The notes beneath the pieces were generated by a model. It saw nothing but the letters and a program-made list of their open reading frames with translations, did no database searches and had not been told where the DNA came from. A stretch of 16,578 nucleotides of DNA, from contig NZER01000093.1 in the NCBI GenBank assembly GCA_002690445.1, positions 1 through 16,578 on the forward strand, written 5' to 3'. A program made the position numbers and the translations under genes. Each line of letters begins with the position of its first letter. Within the stretch, counting starts at the first letter, position 1. This DNA comes from Candidatus Pacearchaeota archaeon. GTDB taxonomy: Archaea > Nanoarchaeota > Nanoarchaeia > Pacearchaeales > GW2011-AR1. Shown piece by piece: positions 1 through 6,416 of this stretch.

Positions 1-1
1 G

Positions 2-97
2 GAGGTTTTTGCCATTGTCTTAGAGGATATCACAAAACAGACAAGAGTGAATTGTGAGGAGATTTTGCGAGGGCATACATTTTCTGATTCCTACTAA
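2..97 (+). CDS. 3' end of an unrecognised protein gene (partial)
   Basis: An open frame enters from the left edge and ends at TAA (95-97). It gives 31 residues, starting EVFAIVLEDITKQ and ending HTFSDSY. The stop overlaps the stop of the convergent SpoIIM-family gene by four bases, which is typical of compact genomes. The residue mix looks like a real protein C-terminus, but the fragment is too short to assign a family. Because no start is visible, the frame rests on it being the only one of the three + frames open over the whole stretch I checked. Confidence 0.5.
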   Translation, partial: EVFAIVLEDITKQTRVNCEEILRGHTFSDSY

Positions 98-678
98 CCC
101 AACCCCCAAATCAAAAACCCCTCAATAACCGCCGCTACCAACAGCAACGGAAAAATCACAAAAATAAAAAATCTCAGCCCTTCCTTGAAGTTTCTTTTCA
201 AAATCTTCCAAGAATTTTTCCTCCAAATCTCCACCCCAATCTTCAACCCAAGCCCAACTGACAAAATAACAGCGGGCAGCTCAAAAATCCCGTGCGGCAC
301 CAGTTTCCACAAAACCAAAATGCTCCCTGCCTCATCAACAGCAAACCGTGCCACAAAACCCAGCAAGTAGCCATTCACAACCATTGCACCAGCTGGAAAA
401 ACCACAAAAATTCCCAGCACCATTGCAAAAAAAGCAGTTTTTATATTATTAAAAAAAATAAAACTTGTTAGTTCAGAAACATTAAAATTCTCTATAGTAG
501 ACAAAAGCTCCTGCATAAACGCAAAAATTTGCTCCTGAAAAAAAATCGGAAAAGCAAACCCAATAATAATAAAAACACAAAAAATCCCCAGCGCCGCAAT
601 ATGATAGTCCGAGCTTTCTTTTAAAAATTCCCAGCACGCCCTATAATTTCTCACCCAAAAGTTTTTCTCTTTTTTCAT
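94..678 (-). CDS. SpoIIM/DUF95-family integral membrane protein
   Basis: 194 residues, mostly hydrophobic. Likely membrane segments are near residues 28-48, 80-108, 132-148 and 168-191. Family-like features are the polar pair FFNNIKTAF (75-83), the loop PHGIFELPA (128-136) after a helix, and a late IEG (185-187). These match the stage II sporulation protein M / DUF95 family, which is widespread in archaea and non-sporulating bacteria; its molecular role is not settled. The ATG overlaps the TGA of the upstream 75-residue gene as ATGA, so translation is probably coupled. It is the last gene of the rhomboid operon. Family assignment is from motif recognition; function beyond 'membrane protein' is unknown. 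Confidence 0.8.
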   Translation of the reverse strand: MKKEKNFWVRNYRACWEFLKESSDYHIAALGIFCVFIIIGFAFPIFFQEQIFAFMQELLSTIENFNVSELTSFIFFNNIKTAFFAMVLGIFVVFPAGAMVVNGYLLGFVARFAVDEAGSILVLWKLVPHGIFELPAVILSVGLGLKIGVEIWRKNSWKILKRNFKEGLRFFIFVIFPLLLVAAVIEGFLIWGLG

Positions 679-902
679 TTTTTATTATCTCTTGCTTTAT
701 GCCACCCTATGTGCCTTTCAAATTTCATGTTCGACTTCATCACATTTAAACTTAATTTCCATGTCAAGCCTAAATTAAAAACTAAAAGCGCGATTATTAA
801 ACCTTCGGTCTGCCAACTCCCCCCAAGAATCGCCCTTAAAAGTTGATAAGCAATAAACAGCCCAAATAAAATCAAAATAGAGTCAATCCAGTCCAGTTTC
901 AA
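675..902 (-). CDS. Small two-helix membrane protein, unknown function
   Basis: 75 residues with two hydrophobic segments (about 8-26 and 34-54), a GGSWxTEG turn between them, and a basic cytoplasmic-looking tail. The start is TTG at 902; it overlaps the TGA (899-901) of the upstream 32-residue ORF as TTGA. The 3' end overlaps the SpoIIM-family start as ATGA. Both overlaps argue for a real, translationally coupled gene in the rhomboid operon. I do not recognise a named family. The operon suggests a membrane function, which is inference only. Confidence 0.7.
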   Translation of the reverse strand: MKLDWIDSILILFGLFIAYQLLRAILGGSWQTEGLIIALLVFNLGLTWKLSLNVMKSNMKFERHIGWHKARDNKK

Positions 903-997
903 CCCCCAAAATAAAGTTTTTTAATTAGGTAGATTACAAGCAAAATTATAATAATCAATGTGACAACTGACAATAAACTCCAACCTCTTTTTTTCAT
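899..997 (-). CDS. 32-residue single-helix membrane peptide
   Basis: The ATG at 997 opens a 32-residue frame: MKKRGWSLLSVV, then a run of Ile/Leu/Val through about residue 26, then a basic KK and LYFGG at the end. This is the profile of a single transmembrane helix with a positive N-terminus. A purine-rich AGAGGT (about 1005-1010) lies at Shine-Dalgarno distance. The gene starts 18 bases after the rhomboid stop, and its TGA overlaps the TTG start of the next gene. It is too short for most gene finders. The assignment rests on its position inside a coupled operon, the RBS and the hydrophobic profile. Confidence 0.6.
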   Translation of the reverse strand: MKKRGWSLLSVVTLIIIILLVIYLIKKLYFGG

Positions 998-1015
998 TTT
1001 TATTACCTCTTACTC

Positions 1016-1657
1016 TCACTTTGAAAAATACCTGCTTATCATCTTTGTTTTCCGCGGATATTTTCTCTTTAAATAAAACCCATACCCCAGCCCCACCACC
1101 AGCCCCCCCAAGTGCGCAACATTGCCAATCGGAAGATCTGCTGCAAGCGAAATTGCCCATATACCAACCATTAAAAAAACCATAGCCAGCCACATTGGCA
1201 TCGGAATAATAAAAAAAACCAAAACAGGAAGCCGAGGAGTCAAAACAGCCAACAGCCCCCCCAGCCCAAAAATCGCCCCACTCGCTCCAACTGCATAAAT
1301 ATTCAAATCAGTTTGAGTTACCAACGCCACCAAAACAAAAAACAGCCCAGCAAACAACCCCGCCCCAAAATATAAACCTAAAAATCTTCTCTTACCAACT
1401 AACCTTTCAACAAAACTTCCAATAAAAACCAGCGAAAGCATATTCACAAACAAATGCCCAAGCCCTGCATGCATAAACATACTTGTAATAAAAGTCCAAA
1501 TATATTTCCCAGATAAAATCGCAGCCGGCTGAATCGCAAGCCACGAAACAGCTGTATCCTCACCAATAGAACTAATCAAAACCAAAAACCCAACAAAAGC
1601 AATAACATTAACCAAAATCAACCACCCTGTATAAGTTGCTAAAATTTTCCGCACCAT
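1016..1657 (-). CDS. Rhomboid-family intramembrane serine protease
   Basis: 213 residues with about six membrane segments. The catalytic serine is in GASG (S126) and the catalytic histidine in AHLGG (H182). The conserved HLFVN motif (H68, N72) of rhomboid helix 2 is present. Rhomboids cut substrate transmembrane helices within the membrane. The core length fits a minimal six-helix rhomboid with a short basic tail (KRKYPRKTK). The ATG at 1657 follows a TATA-like ATTTAAATA (1678-1686, read on the minus strand) at about 25 bases, suggesting a leaderless mRNA. That box abuts the stop of the TFE gene, so the operon (rhomboid, 32 aa, 75 aa, SpoIIM-like) probably has its own promoter. The substrate is unknown. 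Confidence 0.9.
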   Translation of the reverse strand: MVRKILATYTGWLILVNVIAFVGFLVLISSIGEDTAVSWLAIQPAAILSGKYIWTFITSMFMHAGLGHLFVNMLSLVFIGSFVERLVGKRRFLGLYFGAGLFAGLFFVLVALVTQTDLNIYAVGASGAIFGLGGLLAVLTPRLPVLVFFIIPMPMWLAMVFLMVGIWAISLAADLPIGNVAHLGGLVVGLGYGFYLKRKYPRKTKMISRYFSK

Positions 1658-1686
1658 GTTCTTATAAATTTTCTAATTATTTAAAT

Positions 1687-2502
1687 CTACTTCTTTTTAG
1701 AAGTTTTCTTTTTCCACCTTATCCAAGGTTTCTTTTTCTTTCCTTTTTTCTGAGGTTTCTTTCCCACTTTCTTATTCCCACCCTTTCCTCCACCCTTCTT
1801 CACAACCTTCCTTGCAACTTTCCTGCCCTTCTTCTTCACCTTACCATGCCCCCCGCCATTCTTCTTCCCCCTTGCCTTTTTCTTTCCTCCAAATTTCTTC
1901 CTTACCTTCTTCTTAGGTTTTTTCTTTGTCTCTTCCTCAAGCTTTTTTTCTTGCCTCGCTTTCTTCTTTTCTTCTTTTTCTCTTAAGCTTCCTAATTCTT
2001 CATTAATCAATTTCAACTCTCTCTCCCTTCGGAGAATCTGCGCTTTTGTCTCTTTTATTGATTGAGCATTATCCTGCAACGCATAAACTTCAGCACATTC
2101 CTCGCAAGTAAACCCATTCTCAAGTGCTGTCTCCTCACTCACCTCAATATCACACGCCTTGCAAACATAAAATCTCTTTGTCTCCCTGCTCTCCAAAAGC
2201 GATTCTAAATCTGCAATTTTACTAATAAGTGACTGCTCCAATTTAACAAGACACTTCTCAGTTTTAAGAGTCCAGTAATAAATATACCACCCTTTTCGCT
2301 TGTCTTTCTTCCGAATAAACGTCACAAGCCCGTCAGCTGAAAGTTTATAAAGAATATTCCGAACCTGATTAATCGTCAACTCCATTTTTTTCGCAATCAG
2401 AAATTCATTCACATCTTTTTTATTAAAAAGAATATCAACTATCCTGCCAGTATCAACACCAGCCAATTCCTCAACAAGATTATGGAGAAGTTTAATTTGC
2501 AT
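1687..2502 (-). CDS. tfe: Transcription initiation factor TFE (TFIIE-alpha) with a long Lys-rich tail
   Basis: 271 residues. Residues about 1-85 form a winged-helix domain. A charged helix leads to a zinc ribbon with CxxC pairs at C114/C117 and C133/C136. A coiled-coil stretch follows (about 148-185). This is the order in archaeal TFE, which stabilises promoter opening with TBP, TFB and RNA polymerase. The oddity is the C-terminus: from about 178 to 271 the protein is almost only Lys, Arg and Gly with a few Val/Pro and two Trp, like a histone H1 tail. Archaeal TFE usually ends soon after the zinc ribbon. The ATG has a TATA-like TATTTAAAA (2523-2531, minus) about 25 bases upstream. Confidence 0.88.
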   Translation of the reverse strand: MQIKLLHNLVEELAGVDTGRIVDILFNKKDVNEFLIAKKMELTINQVRNILYKLSADGLVTFIRKKDKRKGWYIYYWTLKTEKCLVKLEQSLISKIADLESLLESRETKRFYVCKACDIEVSEETALENGFTCEECAEVYALQDNAQSIKETKAQILRRERELKLINEELGSLREKEEKKKARQEKKLEEETKKKPKKKVRKKFGGKKKARGKKNGGGHGKVKKKGRKVARKVVKKGGGKGGNKKVGKKPQKKGKKKKPWIRWKKKTSKKK

Positions 2503-2522
2503 AATTACCCATGATGTGTCTC

Positions 2523-2582
2523 TTTTAAATACCTTTTTATTTCATTTGTCGTAATTATAAAGTTAATATAAACCTATAAAAG
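2523..2582. promoter_or_regulatory. Divergent promoter region of TFE and the Pro-rich gene
   Basis: Two TATA-like boxes face away from each other. TATTTAAAA (2523-2531, minus) lies about 25 bases from the TFE start. CCTATAAAAG (2573-2582, plus) lies about 27 bases from the ATG at 2604. A second AT-rich candidate (about 2557-2570) could serve the + gene instead. The spacings fit archaeal TBP/TFB promoters producing leaderless transcripts. Confidence 0.55.
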
Positions 2583-2603
2583 AAGAATTTAATAAGGATT
2601 AAC

Positions 2604-3320
2604 ATGGGTCTATTTAGTAAAAAAGAAGAAGTGCCGGAAATTCCGCCTGCCCCCTCCCTGCCGCAATTACCTTCTCCCTCAGCTCCAGAGATTCCTGAAA
2701 AAAAAGATTTACCAGAATTACCTTCTTTTCCTGTGGGCAAAAAAAATGAAAATATAAATCGTGAAATAGTCAAACATGCAGTTTCTGATAATCAAACTCC
2801 TGAGGATAATGAGGTGGTTGTGGAGCCGCCGCAAGGCGGCTCCCACAACGAAATAGAAAGTCCTATTCCAAACCCCCCCATACCCTCTCCCCAAATCCCT
2901 CCAATCCCAACTCAGACAGACCACCGTCCTGAGATTCCTCCAATCCCAACTCAGACAGAACATCACCCAGAAATTCCCACACTACCTGAACCAAAAGAAG
3001 AGACACCAAAAACAATAGAGTTACATCAGTCCTTACCAATGCATGAATCAAGAACCAAAGAGTTACCGCAATCCATGTCAATGCAGGAAAACATACCAAA
3101 AGAAACAGGACCCATTTACGTAAGGATTGATAAATTCCAAAGTGCACAAAAAGATTTCAAAAAAATAAAATTAAAAATCAAAGAAATCGAAAAAGTTCTA
3201 AAAAAAGTAAAAAGTGTCAAAGAAAAAGAAGAAACAGAAATCTCTGACTGGACAGAAGATTTAGAAAAACTCAAATCACGTCTAGCTGAAATCGATTCAA
3301 ATATTTTTGACCAACTTTAA
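2604..3320 (+). CDS. Pro-rich protein with C-terminal coiled coil, unknown function
   Basis: 238 residues. The N-terminus (MGLFSKKEEVPEIPPAP) leads into a long Pro/Glu-rich, probably disordered region up to about residue 170. The last 65 residues or so are a charged heptad-like coiled coil (KKIKLKIKEIEKVLKKVK and on). Inside the disordered part are two tandem repeats (13 and 14 residues) and a GC-rich in-frame hairpin encoding EPPQGGSHN. I recognise no enzyme motif and no signal peptide or membrane segment. The next gene starts 6 bases later and has a similar make-up (coiled coil plus Pro-rich part), so the two products may act together. A scaffold or assembly role is a guess. Confidence 0.75.
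   Translation: MGLFSKKEEVPEIPPAPSLPQLPSPSAPEIPEKKDLPELPSFPVGKKNENINREIVKHAVSDNQTPEDNEVVVEPPQGGSHNEIESPIPNPPIPSPQIPPIPTQTDHRPEIPPIPTQTEHHPEIPTLPEPKEETPKTIELHQSLPMHESRTKELPQSMSMQENIPKETGPIYVRIDKFQSAQKDFKKIKLKIKEIEKVLKKVKSVKEKEETEISDWTEDLEKLKSRLAEIDSNIFDQL
2818..2848. repeat. GC-rich inverted repeat inside a coding region
   Basis: Left arm TTGTGGAGCCGCC (2818-2830), loop GCAA, right arm GGCGGCTCCCACAA (2835-2848). The arms form 13 base pairs with one bulged C (2844 or a neighbour in the CCC) and a GNRA-type tetraloop. The element is far more GC-rich than the gene around it and stays in frame (residues about 72-82). Confidence 0.8.
2895..2972 (+). repeat. Two tandem 39-bp coding repeats
   Basis: Copies at 2895-2933 and 2934-2972 encode IPPIPTQTDHRPE and IPPIPTQTEHHPE. 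The first 24 bases or so are almost identical at the DNA level, so the duplication is fairly recent. A third degenerate start (IPTLPE) follows. Confidence 0.8.
3018..3101 (+). repeat. Two tandem 42-bp degenerate coding repeats
   Basis: Copies at 3018-3059 and 3060-3101 encode ELHQSLPMHESRTK and ELPQSMSMQENIPK. They are diverged but share the frame ELxQSxxMxExxxK. Confidence 0.65.
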
Positions 3321-3326
3321 AAGTAC

Positions 3327-3710
3327 ATGGCAACCAAAGAAGAAATTTACATGTCAATAAATAGAGAAGAATATAAAAAAGGCAAATCAAATATTCTCGC
3401 AAGCCAAATAGACCTGCTTAATTCAGTCAAACATCTCAGGAATTTAAACCAATTTTTACAGCAGGAAAAAAATCTCAAAACAAGAATGCACGAACTTTTT
3501 GATTCTATTAAAGAAGACATGGAAATACTTGAAGATTCAATTCCAACAGCAGCCATCCCAAAGTCAGTAAAAATAAACCATCCCCATAAACCAAAAGCCC
3601 CAGAAAAACCACCCACAGAAATTTCAATCATAGAAGAACCCGGAGAACCAGATTCAGTTGATTTAGAATTGCAGGGAATCCAGGAAAAGCTAAAGCAGTT
3701 GAATGCCTAA
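3327..3710 (+). CDS. Small coiled-coil / Pro-rich protein, unknown function
   Basis: 127 residues. Residues about 10-70 are charged and probably helical or coiled coil. Residues about 72-105 are Pro-rich (HPHKPKAPEKPP), and a short amphipathic helix ends the protein (LQGIQEKLKQLNA). It starts 6 bases after the upstream Pro-rich coiled-coil gene and has the same unusual composition, so the two are likely one transcript and possibly partners. An alternative internal start is M9. No known domain is recognised. Confidence 0.7.
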   Translation: MATKEEIYMSINREEYKKGKSNILASQIDLLNSVKHLRNLNQFLQQEKNLKTRMHELFDSIKEDMEILEDSIPTAAIPKSVKINHPHKPKAPEKPPTEISIIEEPGEPDSVDLELQGIQEKLKQLNA

Positions 3711-3740
3711 ATTTTTAAATCCCAATTAACTACTTCTACC

Positions 3741-5492
3741 ATGAAAATAACAAGAAAACAACTCATAAAAAAATACATTGACTTCTTCAAGTCAAAAGAC
3801 CACAAGCAAATTCCGAATTCAAGTCTCATACCAGAAAACGACCCAACAGTTCTTTTCACAACAGCAGGAATGCAGCCGCTTGTTCCAAATCTTTTAGGAG
3901 AAAAACATCCCCTAGGTAAGAGATTAGTAAATAATCAGAAGTGCATAAGAACAGTTGATTTTGAAAACATCGGAGATACATATCACCACACCTTCTTTGA
4001 AATGCTCGGCCACTGGTCTCTTGGCGATTACTGGAAAAAAGAAGCTGTTGAATTCACACTTGAATTTATAACAAAGATACTCGGCGTCCCTATTGAAAGA
4101 CTAGCAGCAAGTTGTTTCAAAGGAGATAAAGATGCGCCAAAAGATACAGAATCAGAGCAAGCCTGGCTGGATCTGGGAATACCAAAAAAAAGAATAGCAT
4201 TTTTAAATAAAGAGGAAAACTTTTGGGGGCCAGCAGGAAAAACAGGACCTTGCGGGCCAAACACAGAAATATTTTATTGGAAATTAAACAATAAAAAACC
4301 TCCTGAAGCTTTTGATCCACAAGACAATAATTGGGTGGAATTAGGAAATGATGTATTAATGGGATATAACAAAAATGAGAAAGGGAAATTTAAAAAACTA
4401 GAACAAAAAAATATCGACTTCGGGGGGGGAGTAGAGAGAATCGTTGCAATCCTAAACAACCTTGAAGATGATTATCTCACCGACGCATTCAAACCAATAA
4501 TAGAAGAAATAGAATACCTGTCCGGAAAAAAATACAAAGGAAACGAGAGAACAATGCGAATAATCGCAGACCACATCAAAGCAGCGGTTTTCATAATTGC
4601 CGACGGCATAATTCCAAGCAACACAGAACAAGGTTATGTTCTTAGGAGATTAATCAGGCGTACAATTATGAACCTAAGAAAATTAGGATTTGTCGGAACA
4701 GATTTAATTAATCCCATTGCAGAAAAAGTTTTCGAAATATATAATGACTACCCCGAATTAAAAAACAAGGAAAAAATATTCAAGATTATAGATCAAGAAG
4801 AAGAAAGATTCGACAACACACTTGAAAAAGGGTTGCGAGAATTTGAAAAAATGTCCAAAAATAAAAAAATCTCAGGCAAAGAAGCATTCTTATTATTCCA
4901 GTCCTACGGCTTTCCATTAGAAATAACAAAAGAATTAGCACAAGAAAAGAAAATCAAAATAGATGAAAAAGGTTTTGAAAACGAACTAGCAAAACACCAA
5001 AAACTAAGCAGAACAGCAGCAGAAGGCAAATTCAAATCAGGACTAGCAGACAACTCAGAAGCAACAACCCGCCTCCACACCGCCACCCACCTGCTCAACC
5101 AAGCTCTTCGTGAGGTTCTAAAAAAACCAGACATCTTTCAAAAAGGAAGCAACATCACTCCAGAAAGACTAAGATTCGATTTTAATTTTGACAGAAAACT
5201 CACAGACAAAGAACAGCAAAAAGTAGAAGACTGGGTTAATGACAAAATCAAAAAAGACCTGCTAGTAAAAGTAGAAGAAATGACAGTCAGTGAAGCAAAA
5301 AAGGCAGGAGCCCAAGGCGTGTTCGAATCTAAGTACGGCGAAAAAGTCAAAGTCTACAAAATCGGAAAAATCAGCACAGAAATCTGTGCCGGCCCTCATG
5401 TCAAGTCAACAGGTCAGCTTGGCAAATTCAAAATCAAAAAAGAAGAATCAAGTGCAGCTGGAGTTAGAAGAATCAAAGCTGTTTTAGAATAA
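3741..5492 (+). CDS. alaS: Alanyl-tRNA synthetase, short bacterial-type form
   Basis: 583 residues. It charges tRNA-Ala in the cytoplasm. The class II catalytic core opens with KKYIDFFKSKDHKQIP and DPTVLFTTAGMQPLVP. The helical tRNA-recognition region follows, then an editing domain with HTATH (about 446-450) and CAGPH near the end (about 547-551), the usual four zinc ligands. The chain stops right after the editing domain, so the C-terminal DHHA1/C-Ala region of full-length AlaRS (about 870 aa) is absent. The N-terminus lacks the extension of archaeal AlaRS, and the sequence reads like short bacterial (CPR-like) AlaRS. A TATA-like TTTTTAAAT (3712-3720) lies 25 bases before the ATG. Confidence 0.95.
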   Translation: MKITRKQLIKKYIDFFKSKDHKQIPNSSLIPENDPTVLFTTAGMQPLVPNLLGEKHPLGKRLVNNQKCIRTVDFENIGDTYHHTFFEMLGHWSLGDYWKKEAVEFTLEFITKILGVPIERLAASCFKGDKDAPKDTESEQAWLDLGIPKKRIAFLNKEENFWGPAGKTGPCGPNTEIFYWKLNNKKPPEAFDPQDNNWVELGNDVLMGYNKNEKGKFKKLEQKNIDFGGGVERIVAILNNLEDDYLTDAFKPIIEEIEYLSGKKYKGNERTMRIIADHIKAAVFIIADGIIPSNTEQGYVLRRLIRRTIMNLRKLGFVGTDLINPIAEKVFEIYNDYPELKNKEKIFKIIDQEEERFDNTLEKGLREFEKMSKNKKISGKEAFLLFQSYGFPLEITKELAQEKKIKIDEKGFENELAKHQKLSRTAAEGKFKSGLADNSEATTRLHTATHLLNQALREVLKKPDIFQKGSNITPERLRFDFNFDRKLTDKEQQKVEDWVNDKIKKDLLVKVEEMTVSEAKKAGAQGVFESKYGEKVKVYKIGKISTEICAGPHVKSTGQLGKFKIKKEESSAAGVRRIKAVLE

Positions 5493-5502
5493 GAAAAATA
5501 GA

Positions 5503-5652
5503 TTATTTTTCTAAAAATTTCATTTCTTTTTCAAAATCTTCTAAAGAGTAACTTGATTTAAACCCTTGTTCTACTAAATATTCCCCCATCTCCCAAAAGG
5601 TCAAACCAGCTTGATGAGCAGCTTAGGAAAATGTTATGTTTCCCTTTACATA
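5503..5652 (-). pseudogene. Remnant of an antitoxin-like gene
   Basis: On the minus strand one frame reads YVKGNITFS, a TAA stop (5623-5625), then AAHQAGLTFWEMGEYL and 22 more residues ending EMKFLEK and a TAA (5503-5505). A TGA lies just upstream (5653-5655). The pattern 'Y-x-x-G-x-I-[ST]-x-x-x-A-A-x-x-A-G-[LI]-[ST]-x-W-E' is typical of small UPF0175/VapB-like antitoxins associated with PIN toxins. Reading through the TAA as Glu restores the expected pattern. It is probably a decayed gene, convergent with alaS. No intact toxin partner lies next to it. Confidence 0.55.
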
Positions 5653-5721
5653 TCAATCATCATTGTAATATATTATGCAGATTATATCATTTAAATTTTC
5701 CGTTTTGAATAACCCAAAAGA

Positions 5722-5755
5722 TTTATAAACTCATTATCTTTTAAAAGATAATGAG
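5722..5755 (+). promoter_or_regulatory. TATA box and perfect 26-bp palindromic operator of the AbiE-like pair
   Basis: TTTATAAA (5722-5729) is followed at once by a perfect palindrome at 5730-5755 (half-site CTCATTATCTTTT and its complement). The ATG of the regulator gene (5751-5753) lies inside the right arm. A protein bound here would cover the transcription start and the start codon. AbiEi-type antitoxins are known to autorepress by binding inverted repeats at their promoter, so autoregulation is the natural reading. Confidence 0.75.
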
Positions 5756-6416
5756 CATCTTAAATGAAATAACTATGAAAATAGTAAAAAATGTAAAAAA
5801 TGGAGAGAGCATCCTTAGCTTGGCTAATAAAATCGGATTTGCTTATTCAGCAGTCTATAAGTGGGTCAAAACTTTGCAGAACTATAATGTATTGCAATTA
5901 ATAGAAAAAGGAAATAAAACAATAATAAAAATAAATAAAAATTTAATCTACAAAAAATTTATAGAATTAGATAATGCTGTTTCTGTTATAGAAAAAGACG
6001 CAATTTTCTGGAGATTAATCAAAAATTTAAAATTAAAAGTAAGATTTATTAAAGGTACAGCAGTAGCTATTTGGACAAAAGGCAGCTATATAACAGGAGA
6101 TTTTTCTGACAGAATTTATTTTTTAGAAGTTTATGAAAAGGATTTAGACAAATTAAAGAATTTTTTAGAAAACAATAAAATCCCTTATTCAAAAAGAGGG
6201 ATAATTAAGGAAAGACCTTTAATCTGTATAACTCCCAAAAAGAAATTTAAAATAGAAAAAAAAGCCGGATTACCAGTAATGCCATTAAAAGAATTAGTCT
6301 CTTGGTGTAAAAGATTATATTTAGAAAATATTTTAGAACAATTAGATTCATTATATAATTTGAAATTAAAAGCAAAATATGCTGAAATAAGCACTATGAA
6401 AAATGTTAAATTCTAG
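5751..6416 (+). CDS. Winged-HTH regulator, probable AbiEi-like antitoxin
   Basis: 221 residues. Residues about 5-60 look like a helix-turn-helix domain (SLANKIGFAYSAVYKWVKTL), followed by a beta wing (KTIIKINKN). The C-terminal half (about 100-200) is a separate mixed domain with MPLKELVSW. It overlaps by 14 bases a nucleotidyltransferase of the AbiEii/MenT type. This order (HTH gene, then NTase gene) is the AbiE type IV toxin-antitoxin layout, in which AbiEi neutralises the toxin's effect and represses the operon. The palindrome at its start supports autoregulation. Both genes are more AT-rich than most neighbours, which fits transfer. The AbiEi call rests mainly on context; sequence similarity is weak by eye. 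Confidence 0.65.
   Translation: MSILNEITMKIVKNVKNGESILSLANKIGFAYSAVYKWVKTLQNYNVLQLIEKGNKTIIKINKNLIYKKFIELDNAVSVIEKDAIFWRLIKNLKLKVRFIKGTAVAIWTKGSYITGDFSDRIYFLEVYEKDLDKLKNFLENNKIPYSKRGIIKERPLICITPKKKFKIEKKAGLPVMPLKELVSWCKRLYLENILEQLDSLYNLKLKAKYAEISTMKNVKF

Noticed and set aside
921..1193. 90-residue minus-strand open frame overlapping the rhomboid 3' end
   Set aside because: It is a shadow: the rhomboid frame has clear catalytic motifs, and the downstream part is better explained by the 32-residue membrane ORF with an RBS.
1636..1986. + strand open frame rich in Phe and Leu
   Set aside because: It is the complement of the Lys-rich TFE tail; such frames arise from AAG/AAA runs on the other strand.
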